From Acidobacteriota bacterium (GTDB taxonomy: Bacteria; Acidobacteriota; Polarisedimenticolia; Gp22-AA2), in the NCBI GenBank assembly GCA_003223135.1, contig QHXX01000035.1, positions 1 through 47,578 of the forward strand: a stretch of DNA of 47,578 nt, in the 5' to 3' direction. This document shows positions 23,890 through 33,777 of the stretch, in pieces. Made by a program: the position numbers and the translations under genes. Under the pieces are notes generated by a model. It was given only the letters and a program-made list of their open reading frames with translations, ran no database searches and was not told the DNA's origin. Numbering within the stretch: position 1 is the stretch's first letter; each line of letters opens with the position of its first letter.

Positions 23890-24921
23890 TCATGGCGTCG
23901 CCTGAAGGAGGGGCGTCGGGATCATCATTCTCCCCTGCCCGATGGCGACGAGGTCGGCGAGCATCCCGTAGGCGGTCTGTTCGACGTGCGGCTCGACGAT
24001 CGAAACGTTGATCGTCGCCGCCAGCTCGGTTTCGATCGTCAGGCCCAGCGAGAAGCCCCGGAGCGAGGCCAGAAAGTCGCCGGGCGGGAGCGCGACCGGA
24101 TGGACGCACGCGGGTCCGTCGGGCCCCACCTCGGCCACCAGGTGCACCGCGCGTCCGGCGACCTCCTCGGCGCGCAGCCAGCCTGGATCGACCGCGGCGA
24201 CCGGCGTCCGCTCGACGTCTGCGGGCGTCAGATCGCGGCCCATCAGGACATTCGCCAGGATCACCACTTTCACCGCCTGGTCCCAGCCGTCGAGATCGTG
24301 AGACGGATCGGCCTCGGCGATCCCCAGCCTCTGCATCTCCCCGATCGCCTCCTCGCCGGACCGGCCCCTGGCGATCGCCTGAAGGACATGGTTGCTGGTC
24401 GAGTTGAGAACGCCGCGAAAGCGGAGCAGGCGACCGACCGGCAGCGCCGCTTCGGCCAGGTTGAACACCGGCAGGCAGTCGGCCACCGCCGACTCGAACC
24501 GAAAGCCGGCGCCGGCCTTTCTGGCGATCCCGAACAGCTCCCGCGCCGCAAGGGCGATCGGGCCCTTGTTGGCGCTCACCACCGACACGCCGCGGGCGAG
24601 CGCCGCCCGCACGTGCGACAGGGCGGGCTCGCCCGTCCGCGGCTCGAGCGGTGTTGCCTCGAACAACAGATCGATCGGCGCGGCCCCTAGGACCTCCGCC
24701 AGCCGCGACGCGGACGACCATCCCGAGCGCAGCGCTCCCTCGAGGTCGACCCCCCGAGGCTCCACCCAGGCGCCGCGCCTGGCGCTCGCCAGGAGGGTCA
24801 CTTCGAACGAGAGCCCGTAGCGCCTCGCCAGTTCGTCACGGCGCGCGATCAGGAGGCGCGCCAGCGCCCGGCCGACGTTTCCGAAACCCGCGAACCCGAG
24901 GCGGAAATGGCGGCGTTCCAT
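23890..24921 (-). CDS. hom: Homoserine dehydrogenase, no ACT domain
   Basis: A 343-residue NAD(P)-dependent enzyme reducing aspartate semialdehyde to homoserine, the branch point to threonine and methionine. The start at 24921 places the Rossmann motif GFAGFGNVGRALARLL near residue 8; the longer frame upstream is Arg/Pro rich and unlikely to be protein. Other landmarks are SANKGPIAL, LNSTSNHVLQAI, and the substrate and catalytic residues in ADPSHDLDGWDQAVKV (Asp, Asp, Lys). There is no C-terminal ACT domain, so threonine feedback through that domain is absent. Upstream pairing with a ribosome binding site is poor. The enzyme could supply homoserine for the SAM-regulated sulfur-carrier operon 9 kb away; this link is inference. 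Confidence 0.9.
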   Translation of the reverse strand: MERRHFRLGFAGFGNVGRALARLLIARRDELARRYGLSFEVTLLASARRGAWVEPRGVDLEGALRSGWSSASRLAEVLGAAPIDLLFEATPLEPRTGEPALSHVRAALARGVSVVSANKGPIALAARELFGIARKAGAGFRFESAVADCLPVFNLAEAALPVGRLLRFRGVLNSTSNHVLQAIARGRSGEEAIGEMQRLGIAEADPSHDLDGWDQAVKVVILANVLMGRDLTPADVERTPVAAVDPGWLRAEEVAGRAVHLVAEVGPDGPACVHPVALPPGDFLASLRGFSLGLTIETELAATINVSIVEPHVEQTAYGMLADLVAIGQGRMMIPTPLLQATP

Positions 24922-25085
24922 GGCCGGCCATGATACTCGCTCGCGGGAGACAGGCGAAGCGACACGGGGGACGCGTTTCGCGGGATGGCCGGTCCGGGTG
25001 ACACTGCGGCGCGGCCTGGAGTAGGATGGGCGCCGTTTTCCCGAACGGGACCGCGTTCTCGGACGACCTACACGGAGGGACACTC

Positions 25086-25640
25086 ATGCCTGATCGGATC
25101 AGGATCCGCTTCGGCGAGGCGATGGGGGAAGGAAGCCAGGACTGGCTCTGGACCGAGCCGGAGATCGTGATCGGAGAGATGGACGGCCCGGTCGGCCAGG
25201 CATTCGCCACGATCATGGGACAAAGCGCCGGCTTCTCGCGCTTCTTCTGCCTCGTGGACGGCGGTAAGATGGTGAAGCCGGCCACCATCATGGCGCCGAA
25301 GGTGCAGCTCAAGAAGATGGCCGACGTCATGGTGTACGGTGGCCCCGTTCAGGCCGGCATCGCGGACGGCGTCCTCGACGCCGTGGAGGCCGGAATCATC
25401 CCGAAGAACAAGGTCGAGAGTCTGTGCATTATTTCCCTGGTGTGGGTCGATCCGCGCCTCGCGGACATGAAGGACGCCGATTTCAACGAGCTGTACCGCA
25501 ACAACCGGACCGCCATGAAGGAGGCGATCCAGAAGGCGCTCAAGGGCAAGCCCTCCGTGCAGGACCTCTTGAAGGAGGACCGCTCGATGCCGCGCCACAT
25601 GTACTTCAACCGCGACAAGAAGAAGTGGGTTCTCGACTAA
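25086..25640 (+). CDS. Formaldehyde-activating enzyme (Fae) family protein
   Basis: A 184-residue protein; the start at 25086 follows GGAGGGA. It resembles Fae, which condenses formaldehyde with tetrahydromethanopterin: GEAMGEGSQ at the N-terminus, DGPVGQAFATIMG, KPATIMAPKV, then GPVQAGIADGVLDAVEAGII and PSVQDLL near the C-terminus. The catalytic histidine of characterised Fae (in an AHxD context about 17 residues in) is not present: the region reads WLWTEPEIVIG. It is therefore probably a Fae homologue with altered activity rather than a proven formaldehyde enzyme. It is followed after 21 bases by a pterin-carbinolamine dehydratase-like gene, a pairing that favours a pterin-related reaction. 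Confidence 0.78.
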   Translation: MPDRIRIRFGEAMGEGSQDWLWTEPEIVIGEMDGPVGQAFATIMGQSAGFSRFFCLVDGGKMVKPATIMAPKVQLKKMADVMVYGGPVQAGIADGVLDAVEAGIIPKNKVESLCIISLVWVDPRLADMKDADFNELYRNNRTAMKEAIQKALKGKPSVQDLLKEDRSMPRHMYFNRDKKKWVLD

Positions 25641-25661
25641 CGCAGGAACGGGAGGTGTCTC

Positions 25662-26018
25662 ATGCCCGACAAGCCTCCGGTCATCCCGGACAACGAAGTC
25701 GTCGCGCGCCTCGAGAAGGAGCTCCCCGGGTGGAAGCTCGAGGACGGCTGGCTGCGCCGCAAGTACAGCACGGACGGCTGGCCGACCACGTTGATGCTGA
25801 TCAACGCCATCGGTTTCATCAGTGAGGCGGCCTATCACCACCCCGATCTCGAGGTCACCTGGGGCAAGCTGTGGGTCAAGCTGAAAACACACGCCAGTGG
25901 CGGCATCACCGAGAGGGACTTTGCCCTGGCCAGGGAGATCGAGACGCAGGTTCTCTGGCGGCCGCCCAGGGGCTCGGTGCTGGAGGGGACGCCGAACAAG
26001 TTCGTGTTCAGCAAGTGA
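25662..26018 (+). CDS. Pterin-4a-carbinolamine dehydratase-like protein
   Basis: A 118-residue protein; the start at 25662 follows GGGAGGTG. The active-site signature of the family is complete: E-A-A-Y-HHP, then W-G-K-LWVKLKTHASGGIT and the later Asp in ERDFALA. The classical enzyme dehydrates 4a-hydroxy-tetrahydropterin after aromatic hydroxylation, but no aromatic amino-acid hydroxylase is nearby. Homologues also occur beside methanopterin or C1 genes and as molybdopterin-related proteins. Together with the preceding Fae-like gene it forms a two-gene operon. The C-terminal extension (about residues 98-118, ending NKFVFSK) is unusual. Confidence 0.85.
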   Translation: MPDKPPVIPDNEVVARLEKELPGWKLEDGWLRRKYSTDGWPTTLMLINAIGFISEAAYHHPDLEVTWGKLWVKLKTHASGGITERDFALAREIETQVLWRPPRGSVLEGTPNKFVFSK

Positions 26019-26040
26019 GCCGTCCCGCCGGCGACAGCGC

Positions 26041-26163
26041 ATGACCGCGTCGTTAAGGCTCCTCCACCTGCTTTCGCTGGGTCTGTGGACCGGGAGCGTC
26101 GTCCTCTTCTCCCTGAGCGTCGCCGCGTTCCCCCTCGCCGTCGTTCCGCGGTCGCCCCGGTAA
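26041..26163 (+). pseudogene. Truncated N-terminus of a DUF4149-like membrane protein
   Basis: A 40-codon frame with a single hydrophobic helix pattern (LRLLHLLSLGLWTGSVVLFS) resembling the first membrane helix of DUF4149 proteins, which are about 150 residues with four helices. It stops at a TAA 19 bases before the NDH-2 gene. No continuation is found in any frame. It looks like the remaining 5' end of a deleted gene. The family assignment rests on one helix and is tentative. Confidence 0.5.
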
Positions 26164-26182
26164 AGCGCCGTCGGCCCGCGTC

Positions 26183-27469
26183 ATGAGACCCGCCGGAGGA
26201 GCGCCACGCGTCGTCATCCTCGGCGGAGGCTTCGGTGGACTGTACGCGGCGCGGGCGCTCCGGCGCGCTCCGGTGCGCGTGACGCTCGTCGACCGGCGTA
26301 ATCATCACGTCTTTCAGCCTCTCCTGTACCAGGTGGCGACCGCCGCGCTGAACCCCAGCGACATCGCCGTGCCGATCCGTCACATCCTGAGGCGGCAGGC
26401 GAACGCGGAGGTGATCCTCGGGGAGGCAAGCGCAGTCGACGTGGGCGCCCGCAAGGTGATCCTGGCGGACGGCGAGGTGCCGTACGACTATCTGATCGTC
26501 GCCACGGGGGCGGCGCATTCGTACTTCGGCCACGACGACTGGGCGCGGTTCGCGCCGGGGCTCAAGACGATCGAGGACGCCCTCGACATCCGCCGGCGCA
26601 TCCTGCTCGCCTTCGAGGCGGCCGAGCGCGAGATCGACCCCGACCGGCGCGCCGCGTGGCTGACCTTCGTGATCGTCGGCGGCGGCCCGACCGGCGTCGA
26701 GCTGGCGGGGGCCGTGGCCGAGATCGCGCGCCGCATCCTGCGGGAGGACTTCCGCCACATCGACCCCGGATCGGCCAGCGTCTTCCTGGTCGAGGCCGCG
26801 CCGCGCGTCCTGCAGGCCTTCGATGAGGCCCTGGCGCAGAGGGCGGCGCAGGCGCTGAGGGGCCTGGGTGTGGAGGTCCTCACGGGTGCGCCGGTCAGCG
26901 CCATCGACGCGACGGGTGTCTCGATCGGCGACCGGCGCATCCCGGCGCGTCTCGTCCTGTGGGCCGCGGGCGTCGCCGCCTCTCCTCTCGCCCGATCGCT
27001 CGGCGTCCCTCTCGACCGGGCCGGACGCGTCGCGGTCACGCCCGACTTGACGCTGCCGGGCCACCCCGAAGTGTTCGTGATCGGCGACCTGGCGGCGCTG
27101 CGGCAGGACGGCCGGCCCGTTCCGGGCGTGGCCCCCGCCGCGAAGCAGATGGGACGTCACGCCGCCCGCAACATCCTGCGGGCGGTGCGCGGCCTTCCGT
27201 ACCTATCCTTCCATTACCGCGACGCCGGCTCCCTCGCCACGATCGGACGGGCTGCGGCGGTGGCGGAATTCGGCCGCGTCAAGCTGTGGGGGCTGCCAGC
27301 CTGGCTGGCGTGGCTCGTCATCCACATCTACTTCCTGATCGGTTTCCGCAACCGCATGCTGGTGATTCTGCAGTGGGCCTGGCTCTACCTACGCTACGAG
27401 AGCGGCGCCCGTCTGATCACCGGCGACATCGACTCACTCCTCAATCGCGATACCTCCAGCCGGCGATGA
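26183..27469 (+). CDS. ndh: Type II NADH:quinone oxidoreductase (NDH-2)
   Basis: A 428-residue membrane-associated FAD protein that passes electrons from NADH to quinone without pumping protons. The N-terminal FAD motif is VVILGGGFGGLYAARAL, followed by the family motif HHVFQPLLYQVATAALNPSDIA and a second nucleotide motif VIVGGGPTGVELAGAVAEIA. C-terminal landmarks are the FAD-contacting VFVIGDLAAL and AAKQMGRHAARNI. The last 60 or so residues contain a hydrophobic segment (LPAWLAWLVIHIYFLIGF), a membrane anchor. The start at 26183 has no good upstream Shine-Dalgarno; a GGAGGAG lies inside the first codons. The 3' end overlaps the convergent GNAT gene by 36 bases. Confidence 0.92.
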   Translation: MRPAGGAPRVVILGGGFGGLYAARALRRAPVRVTLVDRRNHHVFQPLLYQVATAALNPSDIAVPIRHILRRQANAEVILGEASAVDVGARKVILADGEVPYDYLIVATGAAHSYFGHDDWARFAPGLKTIEDALDIRRRILLAFEAAEREIDPDRRAAWLTFVIVGGGPTGVELAGAVAEIARRILREDFRHIDPGSASVFLVEAAPRVLQAFDEALAQRAAQALRGLGVEVLTGAPVSAIDATGVSIGDRRIPARLVLWAAGVAASPLARSLGVPLDRAGRVAVTPDLTLPGHPEVFVIGDLAALRQDGRPVPGVAPAAKQMGRHAARNILRAVRGLPYLSFHYRDAGSLATIGRAAAVAEFGRVKLWGLPAWLAWLVIHIYFLIGFRNRMLVILQWAWLYLRYESGARLITGDIDSLLNRDTSSRR

Positions 27470-27982
27470 TGGCGGCCGGGCGGCGTGAAGCCTTTTCTCC
27501 ATGAGGGAGACAAGCCGCCCGTCGCGAGTCTCGAGGCGACCCACCTCGACGAATCCGCGGCGGTGGTGGAAGCGCAGCGAGGCCGGATTTTCGGGGCGCA
27601 GGTTCACCTCGAGCGTGATCGCCGGAAGGCCGCGTCTACCGGCCGCGGCTTCGACATCCATGTAAAGGGCCGAGGCCACGCCGCGCCCGCGCGCCAGCCG
27701 GGCGACCGCCACCTGGTCGACGTACAGGAACGCTCCGGTCCGGCGGCGAAACCACTGGAACTCCTCGCCGTCGTACGAGGTGTGGGAGGCGAAGACGATG
27801 ACGTACGCGACGGCCTCGTCGCCCTGTTCGGCGACGCGGAGGAGCGTCGCCGCCACGAGGAGGGCCGCGGCGTCCCGCGGCGCGAGGGCGCTCACCCCGG
27901 GGACGCCTTCCGCGTTGATCGAGAGGATGGCCGGGAGGTCCGAGGCAACCGCATCCCTGACGCGGTACGACCCGTGGATCAT
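27434..27982 (-). CDS. GNAT-family N-acetyltransferase
   Basis: A 182-residue acetyltransferase of unknown substrate. The acetyl-CoA-binding motif A is QVAVARLARGRGVASALY (RxxGxA pattern), preceded by the beta strand AFLYVDQVAV and followed by the motif B region AITLEVNLRPENPASLRFHHRRGF. Length and order are normal. The C-terminal 12 residues are encoded antisense to the end of the NDH-2 gene. The ATG at 27982 has a weak GAGAGGG at a rather long distance. Members of the protein N-acetyltransferase (RimI) and small-molecule branches are both possible. Confidence 0.85.
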   Translation of the reverse strand: MIHGSYRVRDAVASDLPAILSINAEGVPGVSALAPRDAAALLVAATLLRVAEQGDEAVAYVIVFASHTSYDGEEFQWFRRRTGAFLYVDQVAVARLARGRGVASALYMDVEAAAGRRGLPAITLEVNLRPENPASLRFHHRRGFVEVGRLETRDGRLVSLMEKRLHAARPPSSPAGGIAIEE

Positions 27983-28062
27983 GATTCGATCGCCCTCTCA
28001 TCGTCGTGGGGCGGATTCATTGTACGTGGGAACCCGGGCCGGGGGCGGACGCATGGGAGAGC

Positions 28063-28091
28063 TTGACACGACTTCTGGCCGGCGATAGAAA
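28063..28091 (+). promoter_or_regulatory. Sigma-70 promoter for the S9 peptidase gene
   Basis: TTGACA at 28063-28068 and TAGAAA at 28086-28091 are separated by exactly 17 bases and lie 45 bases upstream of the peptidase start. This is one of the best promoters in the window. Confidence 0.65.
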
Positions 28092-28136
28092 GACCCCGCT
28101 TCGACACACGGATTCGACTCGAGGAGGAGGACCGCC

Positions 28137-29964
<1,828 letters not shown>

Positions 29965-29982
29965 CGGCCGCCCAGAAAGGCA

Positions 29983-30010
29983 TTGACAGGGCGTATTCGC
30001 GGGGTAGTTT
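29983..30010 (+). promoter_or_regulatory. Candidate sigma-70 promoter for the M23-like gene
   Basis: TTGACA at 29983-29988 and TAGTTT at 30005-30010 are 16 bases apart, 53 bases before the chosen start at 30064. A TTTACA slightly downstream is an alternative -10 box at a poor distance. Confidence 0.5.
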
Positions 30011-30063
30011 TACAGGGAATCCTTGCGCGCTCGGGAAGGCAGTCCGCCCTTGGAGCCCATGGC

Positions 30064-32955
30064 ATGCGATCCGCCGCCCCGTCCCTGATTGCGTTCGTCC
30101 TGTTCAGTCTTCTCAGCGTGATGAGAACCTCCGGCTCGATGCAGGGCGACCTGCCCGATCGCTCCGAGCGATCGCCTCACGCCCAGACCGTTCCGTCACG
30201 GAATGGGGAGGCACCGCCGGTGCGACGAGACGAGGGGCCGCCGGATGCCATAGGCCCTGCGCCGCGTCTGGACCCAATCACCCGCTTCTTGCCACCCATC
30301 GACCCCTGGATACAGTCCGGTCTCGGTTGGGGCGACGAGGCCGTTGGCGATGACGGCCGGCCGCTGTGCAGCACGAACCACCCACCCACGAACGACTGCG
30401 ACCCCGCCGGTCCCAGATCTTTTCTGCACGCTGGATTCGATGCCGCGCCCGCCGCCGATAAAACTGTCCGGGCCAGCGCCGCCGGGCGGGTGGTCTCGTC
30501 CCGCAACTCCTTCTCCTCCTTCGATCCCGGTCGACCCGGCGAGGGCGGTGGCGTCGTCCTGCTCGAACACGACATCGACGGCGATCCGGGAACCCGGGAC
30601 GACATCCTCGTGACCATCTACGAGCACGTGGATCCTCTGGTCCTCCCTGGCGAGATCGTCAGGCAGGGCCAGGTGATCGCGCGCACGTCCGCCATCCGGG
30701 GTGAATTCCTCCACTTCGGCGTTCGGCGCGCGGCTTTCGACCCCGCCGATCCCGATTTCTACCGCGGCATCCTGCCGCCTCCGGGGACGACGGGGTGCGC
30801 TCCGTGCTTCGGCAAGCCATCGCCCCTGCCCGCCTTCCCCGAACGCTGGGAGGATCCGGCTCACCTGCTGCGCAATCCCTCCGACTGGGCGGAGCTGCTC
30901 GACGGTGGAGAGGAGGGCCCAGGCGACGTCGTGGAAACGCCCGAGGGATATCTCGTGGGCGGCTGGACCCGGGCGGCCAACATCGGCGGCACCGGGGCAT
31001 CCGACATGTGGCTGGTCAGGCTGGACTCCGAGGGGCGCATCCTTTCTCAGCGCGCGTACGGTGGCCCGGGCGTGGAGGAAATCCGCCGCCTGCTGCCGAC
31101 GGCGGACGGGGGCACCCTCGCCCTGGCCCGTTCCGGATCATTCGGCCCGGGCAGCCACTCCCCCATGCTCGTCAAATTCGATGCGACCGCCGAGCAGATC
31201 CAGTGGCAGCAGATCTACGTCTCCAGCGGCACCGATTGGGGGAACGACTTGCGTGCCACGTCGGATGGCGGCTACGTGATGGTCGGTGGCACACTCGCTG
31301 GCGCGCGCCGGGCAACCGTCATCAAGCTCGACGCCGCTGGTGGCGTGCAGTGGGCGAAGGCGTTCCAGGCGGCCGCAGCGGGACCTCCCAACACCGACGC
31401 TGTCTCCGTCGCCGAGACGGCCGACGGCGGATACGTCGTGGCCTGCAGAGTCTTCCCGGGGACATTCGGCGGGTCCGATCTCCTGGTGTTCCGCCTGGAC
31501 TCGACCGGTCAGCAAGTCTGGTCGCGGCTGAGCGCAAGCGTGACCGGGGCGGACGACGAGCCCGGAGATATCGTGGCGACCTCGGACGGCGGCTTCGCAA
31601 TCGTCGGCGGAACAGATGTCTCCAGCGCTCGCCTGCAGGGTCTCTGGCTTCTCAAGCTTCGGGCCGATGGCACTCTCGAGCGAGAGAGCATCTACTCGAC
31701 GTTCGGACAGGAGACAGGGACCCGCATGGTTCCGATGCCCGACGGCGGTTACGCCCTGGCGGGCCGCACATTCTCAGTACACAACGATCATCCGGATCTC
31801 TGGGTGCTGCGGGTCGATGCCGCCGGCCAGATTGTCCGGCAGCGGGCGTTCGACGGACGAGGGGCGTTCGATGAGGTGAGGAGCCTGCGCCCTACCCGCG
31901 ACGGAGGATTCGTGATCTCGGGAGGTCAGGACAACAGTTGCAGTGTCTGCCCTCTGGACCGTCCTCCATCCAATCTCGTGGTGGTGAAGACGAACGCCGA
32001 CCTTGAAGTGTCCCAAGGGTGTGGAGTGGATACAGGGGCGTTTCAGGCGGGTCCCAGGGTCTCCATCTTCATCACACAGCCTCTGCAGGCGCAGACCCTC
32101 ACCGTGGTGGCCTCGCCGACCAGCTTGACGGTGGCCGATACGAGCGCCCGGAGCCATGCGTGTGATGACGGCGCCTACGGGGCGCCGCCCATCATCCAGG
32201 CTTACTCGGCGCAGATCGGGGGGACTACCTTCACCTGCGATTACACGCGCTTGATCCAAGACGTCGTGTGCACGTTCGGAATTGTGGGGGCCCAGGCGAC
32301 TCTGCCCGTCATTCTAAGCGGCTCCGTCGACGCCCTCTCGCTCGAGGCGCGCGTGATCGATGCCGACAGCACGCCCGACAGGAGCGATATCGTGGCGGTC
32401 GAGGCGGAGATTCTGCAGCCGGGGACGCCGTTTCCGTTGCCGATCCCGCTTCTGGACGATGGCTCGTCGACGACCAATCTCCAGCCCCAACGAGAATTTA
32501 ATTTCGCCGAGAATTGCTTCGATGATCCGTACACGGGGGCATGCGTCTGCCTGGAGGCGCGCTACCCGACCACATCTGGAGACATCGTCCGCGACTCGGT
32601 CTACACGCACCGGGACTCGCTCCTCAACCTGGAACAGTCACGTCTTTTCGCCGATTGCACCATGTCTTCGAGCGGCCAGAATGTCCTCTTCTTCCCCCAA
32701 GCGTCGAACCTGGAAGTCTTCCTGAAGGCGACCGACCGCCTAGGGAACGTCTCGCTGTGGCCGGCGCCCATCCGCGTCACGACGGGGATCAATGCACTGG
32801 AGTGCTCGGGTGATGCGTGCGGTTGCTGTCTCCTTCTGAGCCTGGATCGGGGGCAGAATGCCGGGCAGCAATGTGCTGGCCTCGAGGGGATGCCGTCCCC
32901 GCAGTACCCCTGCGGAATCTGCATGGCTCTGCCCGAGAGAGTCTGCGGCCCCTGA
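30064..32955 (+). CDS. Large secreted protein: M23/LytM-like domain plus beta-propeller repeats
   Basis: A 963-residue exported protein. The start at 30064 gives a signal peptide (SLIAFVLFSLLSV); the frame is open to 29983, but that TTG is the -35 box. Residues about 115-240 resemble the M23 endopeptidase fold: HAGFD holds the first metal ligands, then YEHVDPLVLPGEIVRQGQVI; however, the final HxH ligand motif reads FLHFG, losing one His, so peptidoglycan cleavage is doubtful. Residues about 285-640 carry at least six repeats of the type DGGYVMVGGT/DGGFAIVGGTD with intervening VRLDSEG or LKLRADG, predicting a propeller. The C-terminal 300 residues are unrecognised and end in a cysteine-rich segment (CSGDACGCC, CGICMALPERVCGP). 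Confidence 0.82.
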   Translation: MRSAAPSLIAFVLFSLLSVMRTSGSMQGDLPDRSERSPHAQTVPSRNGEAPPVRRDEGPPDAIGPAPRLDPITRFLPPIDPWIQSGLGWGDEAVGDDGRPLCSTNHPPTNDCDPAGPRSFLHAGFDAAPAADKTVRASAAGRVVSSRNSFSSFDPGRPGEGGGVVLLEHDIDGDPGTRDDILVTIYEHVDPLVLPGEIVRQGQVIARTSAIRGEFLHFGVRRAAFDPADPDFYRGILPPPGTTGCAPCFGKPSPLPAFPERWEDPAHLLRNPSDWAELLDGGEEGPGDVVETPEGYLVGGWTRAANIGGTGASDMWLVRLDSEGRILSQRAYGGPGVEEIRRLLPTADGGTLALARSGSFGPGSHSPMLVKFDATAEQIQWQQIYVSSGTDWGNDLRATSDGGYVMVGGTLAGARRATVIKLDAAGGVQWAKAFQAAAAGPPNTDAVSVAETADGGYVVACRVFPGTFGGSDLLVFRLDSTGQQVWSRLSASVTGADDEPGDIVATSDGGFAIVGGTDVSSARLQGLWLLKLRADGTLERESIYSTFGQETGTRMVPMPDGGYALAGRTFSVHNDHPDLWVLRVDAAGQIVRQRAFDGRGAFDEVRSLRPTRDGGFVISGGQDNSCSVCPLDRPPSNLVVVKTNADLEVSQGCGVDTGAFQAGPRVSIFITQPLQAQTLTVVASPTSLTVADTSARSHACDDGAYGAPPIIQAYSAQIGGTTFTCDYTRLIQDVVCTFGIVGAQATLPVILSGSVDALSLEARVIDADSTPDRSDIVAVEAEILQPGTPFPLPIPLLDDGSSTTNLQPQREFNFAENCFDDPYTGACVCLEARYPTTSGDIVRDSVYTHRDSLLNLEQSRLFADCTMSSSGQNVLFFPQASNLEVFLKATDRLGNVSLWPAPIRVTTGINALECSGDACGCCLLLSLDRGQNAGQQCAGLEGMPSPQYPCGICMALPERVCGP

Positions 32956-33166
32956 CACCGACGGCCGCCTCGAGCGAGCGACGAGTGTGCGAGTGCACGG
33001 CCCCCTCGTGGCGCGTGCCGACGGCGATCCCCAGCTTCACGAGGGTCGCCGTCTTGCCGTCCAGCGGGCCGGCCTTGCGGCAGACCTCTCCCAGATCCTC
33101 GTAGGCCCGGAAGACCTCCGGATAGTTCCGTTTCTGCTCCTTGTACCAGCCGGGCACCTTGGGCAT
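32956..33166 (-). pseudogene. Carboxymuconolactone decarboxylase family protein, C-terminus missing
   Basis: The start at 33166 has a good GAGGTGACTC site. The first 66 or so residues are a typical start of the CMD/AhpD family (WYKEQKRNYPEVFRAYEDLG, GKTATLVKLGIAVGTRHEGA and HSHTRRSLEA). The usual continuation (an EEI-HVALLA helix and a final helix, about 40 residues) is missing; after LEAAVG the frame continues as unrelated arginine-rich sequence antisense to the end of the M23-like gene until a stop at 32789. The break is at about 32957-32965, directly beside the stop codon of the convergent gene. The protein would lack half its helical fold. Confidence 0.75.
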
Positions 33167-33290
33167 GAGTCACCTCACGAGTTCTCCCGCAGATTATAGG
33201 CCGGCAGGATCCCGCCGATTCCCGTGGATTCGCTTCGAGAGATTGCGCCGGACCGCAACCACAGTCTCAGTGGCCGAGATTCAATGGCCC

Positions 33291-33437
33291 TCACGCTCCG
33301 ATCTCCGAACGACCCGGGTCGACTTCGTTGAGAACGACGATCGGCAGCCGTCCCTCGCCGCGCGGCTGCACCGTGATGTTGTCCGAGGCCCCGGTCGGAA
33401 AGTCGGCTCCGGAGGCGAGCCTGTGACGATCCTTGAT
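33291..33437 (-). other. Possible coding remnant in the gap before the SAM riboswitch
   Basis: A 48-codon open stretch without a plausible start codon or ribosome binding site reads like real protein (GADFPTGASDNITVQ and then GRLPIVVLNEVDPGRSEIG before the stop). The composition is unlike the arginine-rich shadow frames around it. It could be the 3' end of a gene whose 5' part was lost. Nothing else recognisable lies in 33167-33489. Confidence 0.3.
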
Positions 33438-33489
33438 TCACATTGCGCAACAAGGGAGGGTCGACCCGTACCACGGGGCGCGACCGCGG

Positions 33490-33518
33490 TTGACAGGGCT
33501 CGAGCCGCGTGGTAATTT
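33490..33518 (+). promoter_or_regulatory. Sigma-70 promoter of the SAM-riboswitch operon
   Basis: TTGACA at 33490-33495 and TAATTT at 33513-33518 have the ideal 17-base spacing. They lie about 60 bases upstream of the riboswitch aptamer, so the transcript would carry an untranslated leader of about 250 bases. Confidence 0.75.
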
Positions 33519-33578
33519 TCCGTGGTTACCGTCAGAGGAGGGACCCGCACCCTAACAAAGGCAATCGATCACTTCCAT

Positions 33579-33692
33579 CTTATCCAGAGTGGGGGAGGGA
33601 CAGGCCCGATGATCCCACGGCAACCGATCCCGGGTCAGACGGGAGGGTCGGTGCCAACTCCTGCGGGGCTTTCGAGCCTCGGCAGATGAGAG
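33579..33692 (+). promoter_or_regulatory. SAM-I (S-box) riboswitch
   Basis: The conserved core of the S-box leader is present in order: CTTATC (5' side of P1), AGAGTGGGGGAGGGA, GGCCCGATGA, CCCACGGCAACC, the GGTGCCAACTCC block, a GC-rich P4 region and GATGAGAG closing P1. CTTATC pairs with GATGAG. SAM-I aptamers bind S-adenosylmethionine and usually turn off methionine, cysteine or SAM genes. A classical intrinsic terminator follows 29 bases later, so binding probably causes premature termination. This fixes the physiological context of the four-gene operon downstream as sulfur amino-acid metabolism. Confidence 0.93.
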
Positions 33693-33720
33693 ACGGAAGG
33701 CGAAGGAGTCGTTCCCCCGA

Positions 33721-33756
33721 ACCTCTTCGACGTCGTCTCGAAGAGGTTTTTTATTT
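33721..33756 (+). terminator. Intrinsic terminator, expression platform of the SAM riboswitch
   Basis: A 10-bp stem (33721-33730 with 33738-33747), a 7-base loop and a run of T (33747-33752, then ATTT). The first gene starts 22 bases after it, so it must act as a regulated attenuator rather than the end of a transcript. Confidence 0.9.
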
Positions 33757-33777
33757 GTGGCGGCAAGGAGGCGGCCG

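Noticed and set aside
33281..33550. An 89-residue minus-strand gene
   Set aside because: It covers the SAM-operon promoter, has an arginine/serine-rich shadow composition and no ribosome binding site.
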